Positions 1 to 8,988 of a stretch of 64,000 nt of DNA are shown in pieces. The DNA lies in IMG/VR virus record IMGVR_UViG_3300009104_001827, positions 124,001 to 188,000 of that record, one strand, 5' to 3'. Origin of the DNA: a virus. Position 1 is the first letter of the stretch, and each line of letters starts with the position of its first letter. Both the position numbers and the translations under genes were made by a program. A model generated the notes under the pieces. It ran no database searches, had not been told where the DNA came from, and worked only from the letters and a program-made list of their open reading frames with translations.

Positions 1-384
1 TCTATTGTGGTCCAAAGTATTGTGTTGACTCTCCTCCACCACCGTTTGTCCCAAAATTTGTCAAATGCCCATATGTCTTCTGCCCCCACATAAACATCGG
101 GACGCTCTTCCTCGATAATTGAGTCGATTGTGAGGTGTCCATATCCGGCTTTGTTTTTATTATTCCCGGAATTTTCGTTGTAGTCTTCGGGAAAGGTTCC
201 TACGCACTTCCATGGAAAAAGCTCTAGTGCGGGTGAGTTTTTTTTAATTCCATTCGCAACCTCGACAACTTCATATTTGTCCGTATTGTAAAGGTAGGTC
301 AGTACGTTTCTTGCATTCTTGCCAAACCCCGAAAGCACTCTTGAGCAATTACTGTGAAAGAGTATTTTTTTTTTTTTTAGACAT
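1..384 (-). CDS. Glycosyltransferase (GT4-like), N-terminal part, out of frame after a poly-A run
   Basis: The minus strand has ATG at 384 overlapping the stop of the upstream gene (TAATG), then TCT and a run of 14 A (365-378). In the ATG frame this stops after 11 codons. With 13 A the frame stays open for about 125 codons to the window edge and reads like a glycosyltransferase N-terminus: ILFHSNCSRVLSGFGKNARN followed by an NxLxYLYNTxKYEV segment, then a PDVYVGAEDIWAF segment typical of phage GT4-type enzymes. The gene continues past position 1. The shift is either a homopolymer miscount in the assembly or a slippage site. The likely role is transfer of sugar to a virion or host glycan, as for the other sugar genes to its right. 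Family recognition is from motif resemblance only. Confidence 0.6.
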
Positions 385-920
385 TAAAACGGGGCTTTAT
401 CTTCGCTCCGCGCCTCAGTCTTCTCTTCCGCATGTTTCTTAGATTTGTTTTTTGAGGCCGTAAATAATTCATTAAGGTATCGCTTAAAAAGGCATTTGAG
501 CGTCTCCACTTCGCCGGGCTCCAGGGGGAGTCTAAAAACTTGGTTGCCGTTTCTGGTTAAAACTATCCCGAAGGCGGGAACGGTTAATGATCCGTCTTTA
601 GTTTTTACTTGCTTGTCCCACGGGGTTAATTTAATGGAGGTAGAATTTTCTTCGAAGGTGTGGTAGGTGCTGTACTCGTATCTACCATTAAATGCTGATA
701 TAATACCTCCTATTTCCCACTCATTGAATTTAATGTTTATGTTCTTGTTTGTGTCGCCCCTGTTGTTTGAAAAATTGGCTGTTTTCGTCTTGTCGTCCCA
801 GCTGAATTGTTGTATCGCGCTAACGTAAAGAGCGGGAAGCCCTTTGCTCCCCGGCCCTACGCTAAAATTGAATGCGCAACCCGTATTTTTGCTATTCGGC
901 TTGTATAGGCTGAGGTTCAT
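384..920 (-). CDS. Putative ssDNA-binding protein with SSB-like acidic tip
   Basis: 178 aa, starting at 920 and overlapping the end of the serine protease gene by 29 bp. It has no clear OB fold. The order of segments (NINIKFNEWEIGGI, an aromatic beta region, then FGIVLTRNGNQVFRLPLEPG and a terminal helix) resembles PC4/Whirly-like ssDNA-binding proteins seen in phages. The last 25 residues are highly charged and end in EDKAPF, resembling the acidic C-terminal tip through which bacterial SSB recruits partners. The SSB at 10576 ends in a similar EEVPF. Function is inferred from the tip and a family resemblance, not from a diagnostic motif. Its stop overlaps the next gene's ATG, implying coupled translation. 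Confidence 0.4.
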   Translation of the reverse strand: MNLSLYKPNSKNTGCAFNFSVGPGSKGLPALYVSAIQQFSWDDKTKTANFSNNRGDTNKNINIKFNEWEIGGIISAFNGRYEYSTYHTFEENSTSIKLTPWDKQVKTKDGSLTVPAFGIVLTRNGNQVFRLPLEPGEVETLKCLFKRYLNELFTASKNKSKKHAEEKTEARSEDKAPF

Positions 921-1833
921 CTTCTTGAAGTGCTACGTTTTTAATGAGGAAGGGGAATTCTTTTTCAAATAAAGATTTTCCTTTACCTCCTTTTTTTACT
1001 TTAAGTCCGGAAGACTCTACTGGTAAATTTTCTATCTCTTCAAACGTGGGCATTTTTGCCTTGGGGTCTAGGGCCCAAAGTAAGGCGTTTTCGTCTGCCC
1101 ATTTCTTCATTCTGCGAATTGGAACAATTAAATTAAAATTCTCTCCAGCTCCTCTTACTAGCATTCCTACATAGGTTCCGCTTTGTAGATATACTCCACC
1201 CCCGCTAGAGCCCGGAAAAGCTGTAACCGTCGTCTGGTCGAACTCGACCTTGCCCTCAACCCTTCCTACTTGAGAGACGATTCCCGTAGTCATGCTGTTT
1301 GCTCCCATTTGACCCAAGAGGGATCCTACGTGAAACAATTGAGTTCCGATCGGGACGATAGCTTCATCTTCATTAAGGTAGAACTTAGCCCCTGCCTTGC
1401 CGTAATTTTTAGCCCGAACCATAAGGAGCGCCAAGTCGTGCCCGTGCTCGTAGTCGCTATACTTAATAACTTTCGCGTCCATTTTCATTTCCCCCACCCT
1501 TCTTCCGTCCTCTACTAATTCCTTGACGATTTGGGCGTCATTGAATTCAATAACCTTCACTGAAGATCCGGACTCGTCAACAACCGTCCTAATGTTTCTA
1601 AGGATATCTACTACGTGCGCAGCGGTCCATACGAAAGTTACGCTTTCTCCTTCTATTTGCCTTGTTATTAAAACTCCGGAGCCTTCCGATTTTCTATAGT
1701 CTCCTTCTGCTTTAATTGTTACGGATATATCCTGCAGGTGTTGCGCTGTTTCTTTTTTATTTACGGCTTTATCTTCCCCTGAAAGGGGAAGGGCTAGCCC
1801 TATGGTTAGTAATGCTAGTGATAGTTTATTCAT
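892..1833 (-). CDS. Secreted trypsin-like serine protease
   Basis: 313 aa with an N-terminal hydrophobic signal peptide (about residues 1-19), so it probably acts in the periplasm or envelope of the infected cell. The chymotrypsin-fold triad is visible: His73 in TAAHVV, Asp133 in HDLALL and Ser210 in GSSGGG. There is no PDZ domain, unlike HtrA/DegP, so it is a minimal peptidase of the Trypsin_2 type. It has its own strong sigma70-like promoter with the -10 box 6 nt before the ATG and no Shine-Dalgarno, implying a leaderless mRNA. The downstream gene overlaps its last codons. Possible roles include processing envelope or phage proteins; the substrate cannot be deduced. Confidence 0.85.
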   Translation of the reverse strand: MNKLSLALLTIGLALPLSGEDKAVNKKETAQHLQDISVTIKAEGDYRKSEGSGVLITRQIEGESVTFVWTAAHVVDILRNIRTVVDESGSSVKVIEFNDAQIVKELVEDGRRVGEMKMDAKVIKYSDYEHGHDLALLMVRAKNYGKAGAKFYLNEDEAIVPIGTQLFHVGSLLGQMGANSMTTGIVSQVGRVEGKVEFDQTTVTAFPGSSGGGVYLQSGTYVGMLVRGAGENFNLIVPIRRMKKWADENALLWALDPKAKMPTFEEIENLPVESSGLKVKKGGKGKSLFEKEFPFLIKNVALQEDEPQPIQAE

Positions 1834-1839
1834 TATAGT

Positions 1840-1868
1840 ATAATAACATTGTGGTTTATAAATGTCAA
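1840..1868 (-). promoter_or_regulatory. sigma70-like promoter of the serine protease
   Basis: On the minus strand TTGACA (1868-1863), a 17-nt spacer and TATTAT (1845-1840) are followed by 6 nt and then the ATG at 1833. The start site should fall at or next to the A of ATG, so the transcript should be leaderless. Confidence 0.8.
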
Positions 1869-1872
1869 CCTT

Positions 1873-4314
1873 TTATTGACAACTTTCGCAGGTTTCTCCA
1901 TTTTTCATAGCTTCTATACTGCAAGCCGTGGCCTCTGGGTCTCCGTCTGAAGTTGCTTTTTCAATTTTACTTGCAGCCCTGTTTCTTAGGTAGTATGTTG
2001 TTTTTAGTCCTGACTCCCAGCATTTTACGTATATATCATTTAGATACTTTAGAGAGGTGCCCTTGTTGTATAAATTAAAACTTATTGATTGATCCATCCA
2101 TTTCTGTCTTGTTGCGTTACATTCAATTAATTTAAACATGTCTCTATCGAAAACTGTTTTATATTTATCTTTGATCCATGTCGGAATTTCGCCATTAAGT
2201 AAGGATAAATCTCCATCTACGCTCTTTATTAGATTTGCCATCTCCGGGCCCCATAAGCCTTCGGATTTCATGTCTCTTACAAAGTGTTCATTTGCAATAT
2301 AAAAATTTCCGCTCTTGTTTTCATAAACAAATAAAACCGAGAAGTTGGGCTCAATGCTTTGCTCTACGCCGTTGATATAGCCAATTGTTGCAGTGGGGGC
2401 AATCGCCATGACGTTTGAATTTCTCATTCCGTGGTTCGATACAGACTCCCTTGTTTCCTCCCAGTTGAAATTCGTCTTATGCGTCTTCCTCTTTCCTCTA
2501 TACTCTTGCAGGTTGTTCCAGCTGTCTAAAGGTAGTATGTTTTGGTCCCAGAGCGACCCCATGTAGGATTTATAGGCCCCTTTTTCTTTTGCTAAATCAC
2601 TACTTGCCTGAATGGCGTTTTTGCTATAAAATTCAAATAACTTATCGTTGAAGGCTAGCGCCTCTTCGGAGTCTATTTTGATATTTAATTTATGTAAAAC
2701 GTCATGAAGGCCCATAAGTCCTAGCCCTATGGGTCGATGTTGCATATTGGAGTTCTTCGCTTCCGCTGTAGGGTAAAAGTTAAGATCGATAACGTTGTCC
2801 AGCATGCGGACTGCTTTGTGGATGCTGTTTCCTAGGTCGGTCCAGTTGATGTCTGCACCGGTAGATTCTCCGTTCTCATCCCAAAATTCTCTTACATGAT
2901 TATATAAATTAATCGAGCCCAAATTACAGACAGCTGTTTCCCCGATCTCAGTTTTTTCGCCCTTATGATATTGGGAGGCTTTTGTGTGAAGAGTTATTTC
3001 TGTGCAAAGATTAGAGCTATGTACGGCCCCTTCGTGTTGATTTGTATACCGAATGTTGCAAGGGTCCTTAAAGGTATTCCATGGGTGTGAGGTTTCGAAT
3101 AGGACCTTTAGCATTTTCTTCCAAAGCTCTTTGGCTTGTACCTTCCTGAAGTTGTTAATCTCTCCGGCTTCCGCCTTTCTGGAGTAAAGTTCATATTTTT
3201 TATCAAAAGCCTCACCAAAGATATCATGTAGGTCTGGGCACTCCCTTGGGTCGAACATATACCAGTCTTCTCCAGCCTGAGCCTTTCTCATGAATATGTC
3301 TGGGATCCAAGATGCCGTGTTCATGTCGTGGCACCTGAGTCTGTCGTCCCCTGTGTTTCTTCTTAGGTTTAGGAAGTCTTCGAAGTCTAAATGCCACGGT
3401 TCTAGATACGCACAGCCTGCTCCAGGCCGCTTCCCTCCTTGGTTCACTGCTATAAGTAAATCGTTATATATCTTTAGCCATGGAATTAATCCGCTAGAGA
3501 CTCCGTTTGTTCCAGAGATGTGTGAGCCCGTGGACCTAAATGGGGTAACATCGAGTCCGAGCCCTCCTGCAAATTTAGACTTGCGAGCCTCTTGCCATGC
3601 CCCGTCAAAGATTCCATCTATCGAGTCGTCAAAGGTGTTTAAATAACAGGAACTTAATTGTGAATGAGATGTCCCGCTATTAAATAATGTCGGCGTTGAC
3701 GGGGTATAACGCATGCGACTCATGAGGTTGTAGAACTCGATTGCCGAAGCTTCCTTATCGTCTTCGTTTATCGCCAGTCCCATAGCTACCCTCATCCAAA
3801 ATCCCTGGGGAGATTCCATGATCTTGTCGTCTTGGCGAATGAAATACCTATCGTGTAAAGTTTTTAGCCCTAAATATTTAAAAGACAAATCTCTTGCGGG
3901 CTCCAGGGACTCCGAGAGCTTTTTGAGATCGAAGCTTAGTAGTCTTTTGTCGAACCTGTTGTTTTTTACCAATAGCTTTATGTTTTGAATAAAGGTTTTT
4001 CGATACTGGAGATCTAATATGTCGGAGTCTACCCCTTCCCTGAAAACTTCTTTATAGAGACAATTTAATAGTAATCTTGACGCCGCAAAGGAGTAGTTTG
4101 GTTCCTTGAATATCTTGTCTCTAGCAGAAAGAATTAGTGCCTGATCTATTTCTGTGGTGGGGATCTTGTTGTATAATTGTAGTTGTGCATCCAACACTAT
4201 TTCGCTAGCGGAAACATCTGAAAGATCTTCGCAGGCTCTCTCTGCGCAGACATTGATTTTGTCTACGTTAAAGCCTTCGAGTCTTCCGTTTCTTTTTTTT
4301 ACTTGTATGTCCAT
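1873..4314 (-). CDS. nrdA: Ribonucleoside-diphosphate reductase, alpha subunit (class I)
   Basis: 813 aa, full length. It reduces ribonucleoside diphosphates to deoxy forms together with the beta subunit at 25752. An N-terminal ATP-cone (VKKRNGRLEGFNVDKI) suggests allosteric activity control. Catalytic residues are recognisable: the redox pair Cys223 (SSCYLNT) and Cys463 (VCNLGSINL), the NLCTE set Asn435-Cys437-Glu439, the radical-transfer tyrosine pair in TTYYLRN, and the C-terminal shuttle cysteines CESC. No intein is present. nrdA and nrdB lie more than 20 kb apart on opposite strands, which is unusual. It has its own promoter upstream. The beta subunit looks like class Ic, so this enzyme is expected to pair with a Mn/Fe cofactor subunit. 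Confidence 0.97.
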   Translation of the reverse strand: MDIQVKKRNGRLEGFNVDKINVCAERACEDLSDVSASEIVLDAQLQLYNKIPTTEIDQALILSARDKIFKEPNYSFAASRLLLNCLYKEVFREGVDSDILDLQYRKTFIQNIKLLVKNNRFDKRLLSFDLKKLSESLEPARDLSFKYLGLKTLHDRYFIRQDDKIMESPQGFWMRVAMGLAINEDDKEASAIEFYNLMSRMRYTPSTPTLFNSGTSHSQLSSCYLNTFDDSIDGIFDGAWQEARKSKFAGGLGLDVTPFRSTGSHISGTNGVSSGLIPWLKIYNDLLIAVNQGGKRPGAGCAYLEPWHLDFEDFLNLRRNTGDDRLRCHDMNTASWIPDIFMRKAQAGEDWYMFDPRECPDLHDIFGEAFDKKYELYSRKAEAGEINNFRKVQAKELWKKMLKVLFETSHPWNTFKDPCNIRYTNQHEGAVHSSNLCTEITLHTKASQYHKGEKTEIGETAVCNLGSINLYNHVREFWDENGESTGADINWTDLGNSIHKAVRMLDNVIDLNFYPTAEAKNSNMQHRPIGLGLMGLHDVLHKLNIKIDSEEALAFNDKLFEFYSKNAIQASSDLAKEKGAYKSYMGSLWDQNILPLDSWNNLQEYRGKRKTHKTNFNWEETRESVSNHGMRNSNVMAIAPTATIGYINGVEQSIEPNFSVLFVYENKSGNFYIANEHFVRDMKSEGLWGPEMANLIKSVDGDLSLLNGEIPTWIKDKYKTVFDRDMFKLIECNATRQKWMDQSISFNLYNKGTSLKYLNDIYVKCWESGLKTTYYLRNRAASKIEKATSDGDPEATACSIEAMKNGETCESCQ

Positions 4315-4329
4315 TTTGGGATGTTTAGT

Positions 4330-4358
4330 AGTTTAACATGAGGGCGCGCTTATTGCAA
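4330..4358 (-). promoter_or_regulatory. sigma70-like promoter of nrdA
   Basis: Minus strand TTGCAA (4358-4353), 17-nt spacer, TAAACT (4335-4330), then 15 nt to the ATG at 4314. The predicted leader is only about 8 nt and has no Shine-Dalgarno. Confidence 0.55.
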
Positions 4359-4384
4359 GTAAAATATCAACAACTTATTCACAA

Positions 4385-5200
4385 TTATAAGTTTTTTATA
4401 TCCTGAACCCACCCGTCTTCTTTTGTTGTTAAGCGCCTGTATTTTCTGTAGCTGGCGGTCCATATGGATCCTGGCATTTTTGCTATAGGCAATACATCGA
4501 AATTTTCCTTCATGATTTTTTTGGACTTATACTCCTTAGGTTCAACGTTGACCGCCTTTAACAATGCGTGGCAAATTAATTGCTCTGGAAACCTGAACCT
4601 GCACTTCTCGGACGTGGTCGACAAAAACTCCGCTAACTTAAAGCCGTCCTTTAGGCTTCTTGTTCTACCTCCGATGATATGATCCGACGGGTGAAACTTC
4701 TCCGCAGAGTCTTTTCGGAAGTAAATGTCCGAAGTGAGGAATTTTCCGATAAAATCGGCGCTTATAAGCTTTCTGTAAAATACATCTAGCGCTGGAAATA
4801 TTTCGTCAGATCTGGTTTTGATAGAAAGATAGCCGGTCGCTCGCTTGAGCCCGTTGTGGGTTGTGTGATTTTGATAAGCCCATGGATTCGGCCCTCTTTT
4901 TGAATTGTTGTTTTTGTACCGAGATAAATTGTTGTAATCATTTTGTTCGATATGGACCAGCGGATCTTCGACAAAGTCTTTGATAATGCCCGTGTCGTCG
5001 TCGCTCCAGTGGGAGATTACTAAATTGCCATACTCCTTGTACTTGGTGTCTTTAATTAGCTTAAGATAGTGAGGGATGGACTCGTTCATTCTTTTATGGA
5101 GTGGGCCCTGTACAATAATGGATAGTGAGCACTCTAATCTTTTAAACCTAATGAGTAGATCCTTTAGAAAGTTTACCTCCCAAGACTGATTGTTGACCAT
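4385..5200 (-). CDS. WavE-like lipopolysaccharide glycosyltransferase
   Basis: 271 aa. The N-terminal LSIIVQGPLHKRMNESI, the following ISHWSDDDTGI segment, the NHTTHNGLKRATGYLSIKTR stretch with an RSDE motif, and FHPSDHIIGG match the layout of the WavE family, which adds sugars to lipopolysaccharide core. RSDE probably corresponds to the DxD-like nucleotide-sugar binding site. It is the last gene of the minus-strand sugar cassette that begins at 8982, 6 bp after the GDPD-like gene. In a phage it may glycosylate virion proteins or alter the host surface. The donor and acceptor are unknown. Confidence 0.75.
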   Translation of the reverse strand: MVNNQSWEVNFLKDLLIRFKRLECSLSIIVQGPLHKRMNESIPHYLKLIKDTKYKEYGNLVISHWSDDDTGIIKDFVEDPLVHIEQNDYNNLSRYKNNNSKRGPNPWAYQNHTTHNGLKRATGYLSIKTRSDEIFPALDVFYRKLISADFIGKFLTSDIYFRKDSAEKFHPSDHIIGGRTRSLKDGFKLAEFLSTTSEKCRFRFPEQLICHALLKAVNVEPKEYKSKKIMKENFDVLPIAKMPGSIWTASYRKYRRLTTKEDGWVQDIKNL

Positions 5201-5206
5201 GATAAT

Positions 5207-5629
5207 TTACACTAAAAAGTCCGAGCAAACTCCAAAGCAGGATTGAAATTTCATATACTTTGCATTGGAAGATACTATTACTGACTTTTCGCACACCTTT
5301 TGATGTGGATACGTCCATATGTAACCTTTTGATGTTAAGGTATATGCGTCATTTTCATGCCAGAAAACATTTAAATTTACTATGTTGGACAATAATGATA
5401 ATGCCCCTATGTTTTTACAGTGAATCCAGAGGTGTTGATGGTTTCGCAAGAGGAAGTCTACGTCGCTCTCGTATTGTGGCTCATCATGTCCGAAGTATAT
5501 TCCGTCTAACGCCCAAACGTCCACCTCTGCATCATACCCACGCTTAAACGCCCTCTCCAGGTAATCTGGGGAATTCTCGTCCTTGGCATTCTTGCCGTCA
5601 ATGTTGCCTCTGTGTGCTATTAGCTTCAT
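5207..5629 (-). CDS. Glycerophosphodiester phosphodiesterase-like (PI-PLC superfamily) protein
   Basis: 140 aa, about half the length of usual GDPD enzymes. It begins MKLIAHRGN, the diagnostic His-Arg motif of the family, followed by a DENSPDYLERAFKRGYDAEVDVW segment holding the metal-binding Glu/Asp pair and then a GHDEPQY motif. The N-terminal half of the TIM barrel is therefore present but the C-terminal half is short. Such short forms occur in capsule and LPS clusters. It overlaps the bifunctional gene upstream by 32 bp and so is part of the same operon. It may process a phosphodiester-linked glycan modification. Confidence 0.7.
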   Translation of the reverse strand: MKLIAHRGNIDGKNAKDENSPDYLERAFKRGYDAEVDVWALDGIYFGHDEPQYESDVDFLLRNHQHLWIHCKNIGALSLLSNIVNLNVFWHENDAYTLTSKGYIWTYPHQKVCEKSVIVSSNAKYMKFQSCFGVCSDFLV

Positions 5630-6995
5630 AATGTCTGAGGAAGTAGTCTAGGTCCTCTGGCGTCCCTAGTCCCCACATTTGGGATTCGTCAATTTCGTAT
5701 ATTTTAACTTTCTCCTTATTTAAAATACACTCGTTATATGTGGGGCAAACATAAAATTCGCCATTCGTCCTGATGTTTTTATCAATCATCTGTTTTGCTG
5801 CTCTAACGTAATTCTCTCCTCTTCTGAAATAATATACCCCCACCGTTGCGTGCTCGCTTATCGGCTGCTTTTCTGCCACCCTTGTTACCATTCCGTCGCT
5901 CCCAACTTCTGCGTAACTCCATTTGGGGTGGGTCGATGGAAAGGTTAATATCCCTCCGTCGATGTTGTCCCCTGTCATCGAGTACATAAACTGATTACTA
6001 TCCCAGTCTAAGTACTGGTCGGAGTTTGCTATTAGCAACGGCTCCTCGTTGTTTATGAGGTCTTCCGCGAGAAGTGTTGTGCATGCCGCCCCTTCCGTTA
6101 CTCCGTCGACTTGCACAATTTCACAATTAGGAGCTATTAGGTTTAGCGTGTGCTTTAATGCGTATTTTTCGAAATGCTCTTTTTGCACTATAAAGATAAA
6201 TTTAGCATTAATATTAAGGCTTTCCGTTACGAGCTGTATCATCGGCTTGCCTTTGACGTCTATTAGTGGCTTGGGGAAAGTATATCCCGCTTTTTCGAAA
6301 CGAGTTCCCGCTCCTGCCATAGGTATTAAAACATTCATGTTTTTGCCTTCCCATTTTGTTTGCTCTCCTTCTTTGAGGTTGAGCTTGTTGAGGTGTGTTG
6401 TGATTTTTTCATATGTTAAATCTTCGGGGTCGGTTACCGCGCACAGGTTTGCCCCAGAGTCTGCAACCGCTTTTCTTCCCGTATTGGAGTCTTCAATGAT
6501 TAGAGTCTTTTTTGCCGGAACGCCTGACTGTATCATTATCCTGTAATACATTTCGGGGTTTGGTTTTGCTCTTAAGACGTCCTCGTTGGAGTATATGTAA
6601 TCGAAGTAATTCAATATACCTTTGTTATGTAACGCACATATTACGCTTGCTCGTATTGAGTTTGACGCTAGCCCTATTTTATATCCCTTTTCTTTTAGTT
6701 TATGTAATATGAGGTCGAGTTTGAGGTCTTTTTTATATTCCTCCATTAGGGCTATTGTTGCTCTTTGTTTTCGTTCCCAGATATCGTCGTATAAAGATTC
6801 TGGTAGGCCCTTGTTTTTGGTTAATAGTTTTAGCTTTTGCGTTGTAGGTAGCCCGTCGTATGTCGAGAGGTGCTCTTCCTTGGAAATCTTGTATTTTGGG
6901 TAGTGGTTGAATAGTACGGAGTTAAGAGACCTGTAATGTAGTTCCCTTGAGTCTATTAATACTCCATCTAGATCAAATATAATTAGTTCAATCAT
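5598..6995 (-). CDS. Fusion of HAD phosphatase and sugar nucleotidyltransferase
   Basis: 465 aa with two domains. Residues 1-200 form a HAD-like phosphatase: the nucleophile motif FDLDGVLID (Asp8, Asp10), a LASNS motif II, and IIEDSNTG near 167. Residues 220-460 form an NTP-transferase domain: Met220 starts NVLIPMAGAGTRF, the signature nucleotide loop, then FPKPLIDVKGKPMIQ, with a metal-binding NSDQ motif later. The product would be an NDP-activated sugar or alcohol for the neighbouring transferases, and the HAD half would provide dephosphorylation in the same pathway. The domains are usually encoded separately, so the fusion fits a compact phage pathway. It overlaps both neighbours. Confidence 0.85.
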   Translation of the reverse strand: MIELIIFDLDGVLIDSRELHYRSLNSVLFNHYPKYKISKEEHLSTYDGLPTTQKLKLLTKNKGLPESLYDDIWERKQRATIALMEEYKKDLKLDLILHKLKEKGYKIGLASNSIRASVICALHNKGILNYFDYIYSNEDVLRAKPNPEMYYRIMIQSGVPAKKTLIIEDSNTGRKAVADSGANLCAVTDPEDLTYEKITTHLNKLNLKEGEQTKWEGKNMNVLIPMAGAGTRFEKAGYTFPKPLIDVKGKPMIQLVTESLNINAKFIFIVQKEHFEKYALKHTLNLIAPNCEIVQVDGVTEGAACTTLLAEDLINNEEPLLIANSDQYLDWDSNQFMYSMTGDNIDGGILTFPSTHPKWSYAEVGSDGMVTRVAEKQPISEHATVGVYYFRRGENYVRAAKQMIDKNIRTNGEFYVCPTYNECILNKEKVKIYEIDESQMWGLGTPEDLDYFLRHYEANSTQRQH

Positions 6996-7740
6996 GTCTT
7001 GCTAGTTTTATTCTTATATTACCAAAATTATTTGAACCCGTCAATTGTTTATATCTGCAATTATTTAGATTCAGGTGGGTTGTGAATACCGACTCAGGCA
7101 CCTTGAGCATATACTCGGGGTAGCCTTCGTCCCAGAGAAAATGTATGGCCTCTCTGATTTTATTTGACGCACACATGTACTTCTCCATTTCCTTCGGCGG
7201 GCCAATGGCCAGCTGGTCGTTGACCTGGTTCGGTAGTGATGCCTTGTCGTAAACAAAGCTAAAGGCGAACTCCTTCTTTAATTCTTCTTCATGATTATAA
7301 ATATTATTACTTTCAAAATATGGTAGTCTAATCAATTTATTTTTAATGCAATCTTCTATTTCGTGTTTTTTTATTTGCTCTAATACTAATATGTCTGGTC
7401 TTAATCTTATTATTAAATCGTATTTAATTTTATTACTTCTTGAATATGAATTGTATAGCCTGTTGCATGAGTGCATGTTGTATAGCATTGGCAACAATCC
7501 CGGACTTATGTCTTGGGAGCAATCGGAGATTAGGTTTTTTATGGCTGGTTTTGTTTCTTCGTAGTTTGAAATATTTATTTTTTTTGGTTTATAGTAATTA
7601 GAGAAATGCTTGTAGTCCTCATCGTCCCACGTTGAAAGGAAGATGTCTGGCTTGAGCGGCCCAACTACGTTCTGAACGACCGAGTCTGCGCAGGACTTCC
7701 ACTCGTCTAGTTTTCCGCTGAAGCATAATGCTATTTTCAT
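6988..7740 (-). CDS. Putative sugar transferase-like protein, function unknown
   Basis: 250 aa. It starts MKIALCFSGKLDEWKSC and has the segment PDIFLSTWDDED, an arrangement found in uncharacterised proteins of polysaccharide clusters where an alkaline N-terminal Rossmann-like strand precedes an FxSTWD motif. A later YDLIIRLRPD motif resembles the R-x-D motif of WavE-like transferases. No family is assigned with certainty. It lies between the GT9 homologue (sharing 1 base) and the HAD-nucleotidyltransferase (8-bp overlap), so it belongs to the glycan operon. Confidence 0.5.
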   Translation of the reverse strand: MKIALCFSGKLDEWKSCADSVVQNVVGPLKPDIFLSTWDDEDYKHFSNYYKPKKINISNYEETKPAIKNLISDCSQDISPGLLPMLYNMHSCNRLYNSYSRSNKIKYDLIIRLRPDILVLEQIKKHEIEDCIKNKLIRLPYFESNNIYNHEEELKKEFAFSFVYDKASLPNQVNDQLAIGPPKEMEKYMCASNKIREAIHFLWDEGYPEYMLKVPESVFTTHLNLNNCRYKQLTGSNNFGNIRIKLARHD

Positions 7741-8666
7741 TAACTCTGGTACTCCCTCTTCAATAGAGTGTTATTTATGTCATTGGCGCCAAATTGTGGC
7801 GCTATAAAAAAGTTGTCTGTATTTATTAGGTTGTTCATGCAATTCTTCATGTAGTTGGCGTTGTATTCTAGAGGAAAGAAGAGCTGCGGGAATATCAGCC
7901 ATCTAATTTGATGTGCATACGTAACTACATGAGGTTTTGGCGACTCCCTTGCCCAGCACAATGTGGGCTTATTGAAAGTGTATCCCAAGTACTTGATTCC
8001 TGAATCAATTCCAAAAATACCAGAGCAATCCTTGACGAGGCTTATTACTTCCGTTAGTGTTCCTTCAAAGATGTTCACCCCCGCCCCTGTATTTACGACA
8101 GTTTCTATAAAGCTCCTTGTTGATGGGGTGCTCAGGATGAAAAGCTTGAAGTCTTGCGCTAGCTCCGAGATGAACGCATGTAAGTATTCCTCGCTCATTC
8201 TGTGGCCATTCGCTAGATTATCTGAAGCAAGCTGAAGGACTAGGTAGTCTCCGCAATGATCGCCGTCCGGTATTTTGTTTGTGGGAGGAGGGAATGAATA
8301 AAAATATCTTTGCCAGTCGAAGTCGTACGACATCCAATCTAGTGCGTCTATATGCAGGTCATAAAGCCTGTCGTAACTCTCCATGAGTTCATATTGATCC
8401 TTGATTGTGTTCTGTATGCTCTGAGGGCGATTCTCTAACCCAAACTGGGACTTCATCATGTAATCTTTATTTTCTCGATTAAGCAGGAAGACATTGTCGT
8501 AATAATTAAAAAGATAGGTTAGCGCCGAAGACTGTATTATTTCACCTTGAGTTTCAGAGAATAAGTCCAAACGAGCCTTCGGGTATTCATTCAGAATACC
8601 ACGCACAAACCTATTCCCTAATAGGTGGTCACCTATGCCGCCCTCCAGTCTAATGGCAATTTTCAT
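7740..8666 (-). CDS. GT9 (heptosyltransferase)-like glycosyltransferase
   Basis: 308 aa. The start MKIAIRLEGGIGDHLLGNRF has the GGIGD motif of the GT9 family, near which heptosyltransferases bind ADP-heptose. The C-terminal half has FGIDSGIKYLGYTFNKPTLC, matching the D(S/T)G-x-x-H-x-A-x-A-x-x-x-P region of GT9, with the usual His replaced. It is the second gene of the operon starting at 8982 and overlaps the regulator-like gene by 17 bp. It probably adds a heptose-like sugar to a glycan. Confidence 0.8.
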   Translation of the reverse strand: MKIAIRLEGGIGDHLLGNRFVRGILNEYPKARLDLFSETQGEIIQSSALTYLFNYYDNVFLLNRENKDYMMKSQFGLENRPQSIQNTIKDQYELMESYDRLYDLHIDALDWMSYDFDWQRYFYSFPPPTNKIPDGDHCGDYLVLQLASDNLANGHRMSEEYLHAFISELAQDFKLFILSTPSTRSFIETVVNTGAGVNIFEGTLTEVISLVKDCSGIFGIDSGIKYLGYTFNKPTLCWARESPKPHVVTYAHQIRWLIFPQLFFPLEYNANYMKNCMNNLINTDNFFIAPQFGANDINNTLLKREYQS

Positions 8667-8982
8667 CTCTCACCCTTTCTCCTTTTATATAGATATTATT
8701 TCGGTCCTTCACAAAGGTGAGAAGCTCTGTGGAGGTCGCCCCATTAAGGTTGCTTCGCTGTAAGTGACCGCTACCCACCAATCTCTTAAGGCTGTCTGCA
8801 AGCTTGCTTAAGGATATGCCCCCTAAATCCTTGCACATCCTTAACCTGTTGAGATAGATCGGGCGGCCATGGGATCCTTTCGAGCATAAATACATATATA
8901 CCAATATGTCGGTTGGGATTATTCTCTTTGAAATCACATCTAGGTAGATCTCCCTTGGTATTGTTATGAATTTCTGATTCAT
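8650..8982 (-). CDS. Winged-helix-like DNA-binding protein (regulator candidate)
   Basis: 110 aa. The layout is that of a small helix-turn-helix protein: FITIPREIYLDVISKRIIPTDILVYMYLCSK (recruiting helix), YLNRLRMCKDLGGISLSKLADSLKRLVGSGHLQRS (a helix-turn-helix followed by a wing). This resembles replication-initiator or transcription-regulator winged helices in phages. It is the first gene of the minus-strand sugar operon and diverges from the plus-strand dNMP kinase/sigma operon across a 188-bp region. The position would suit a regulator of the divergent pair. It has a perfect leaderless promoter. DNA-binding is inferred from pattern only. Confidence 0.5.
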   Translation of the reverse strand: MNQKFITIPREIYLDVISKRIIPTDILVYMYLCSKGSHGRPIYLNRLRMCKDLGGISLSKLADSLKRLVGSGHLQRSNLNGATSTELLTFVKDRNNIYIKGERVRDENCH

Positions 8983-8988
8983 CTAAAA

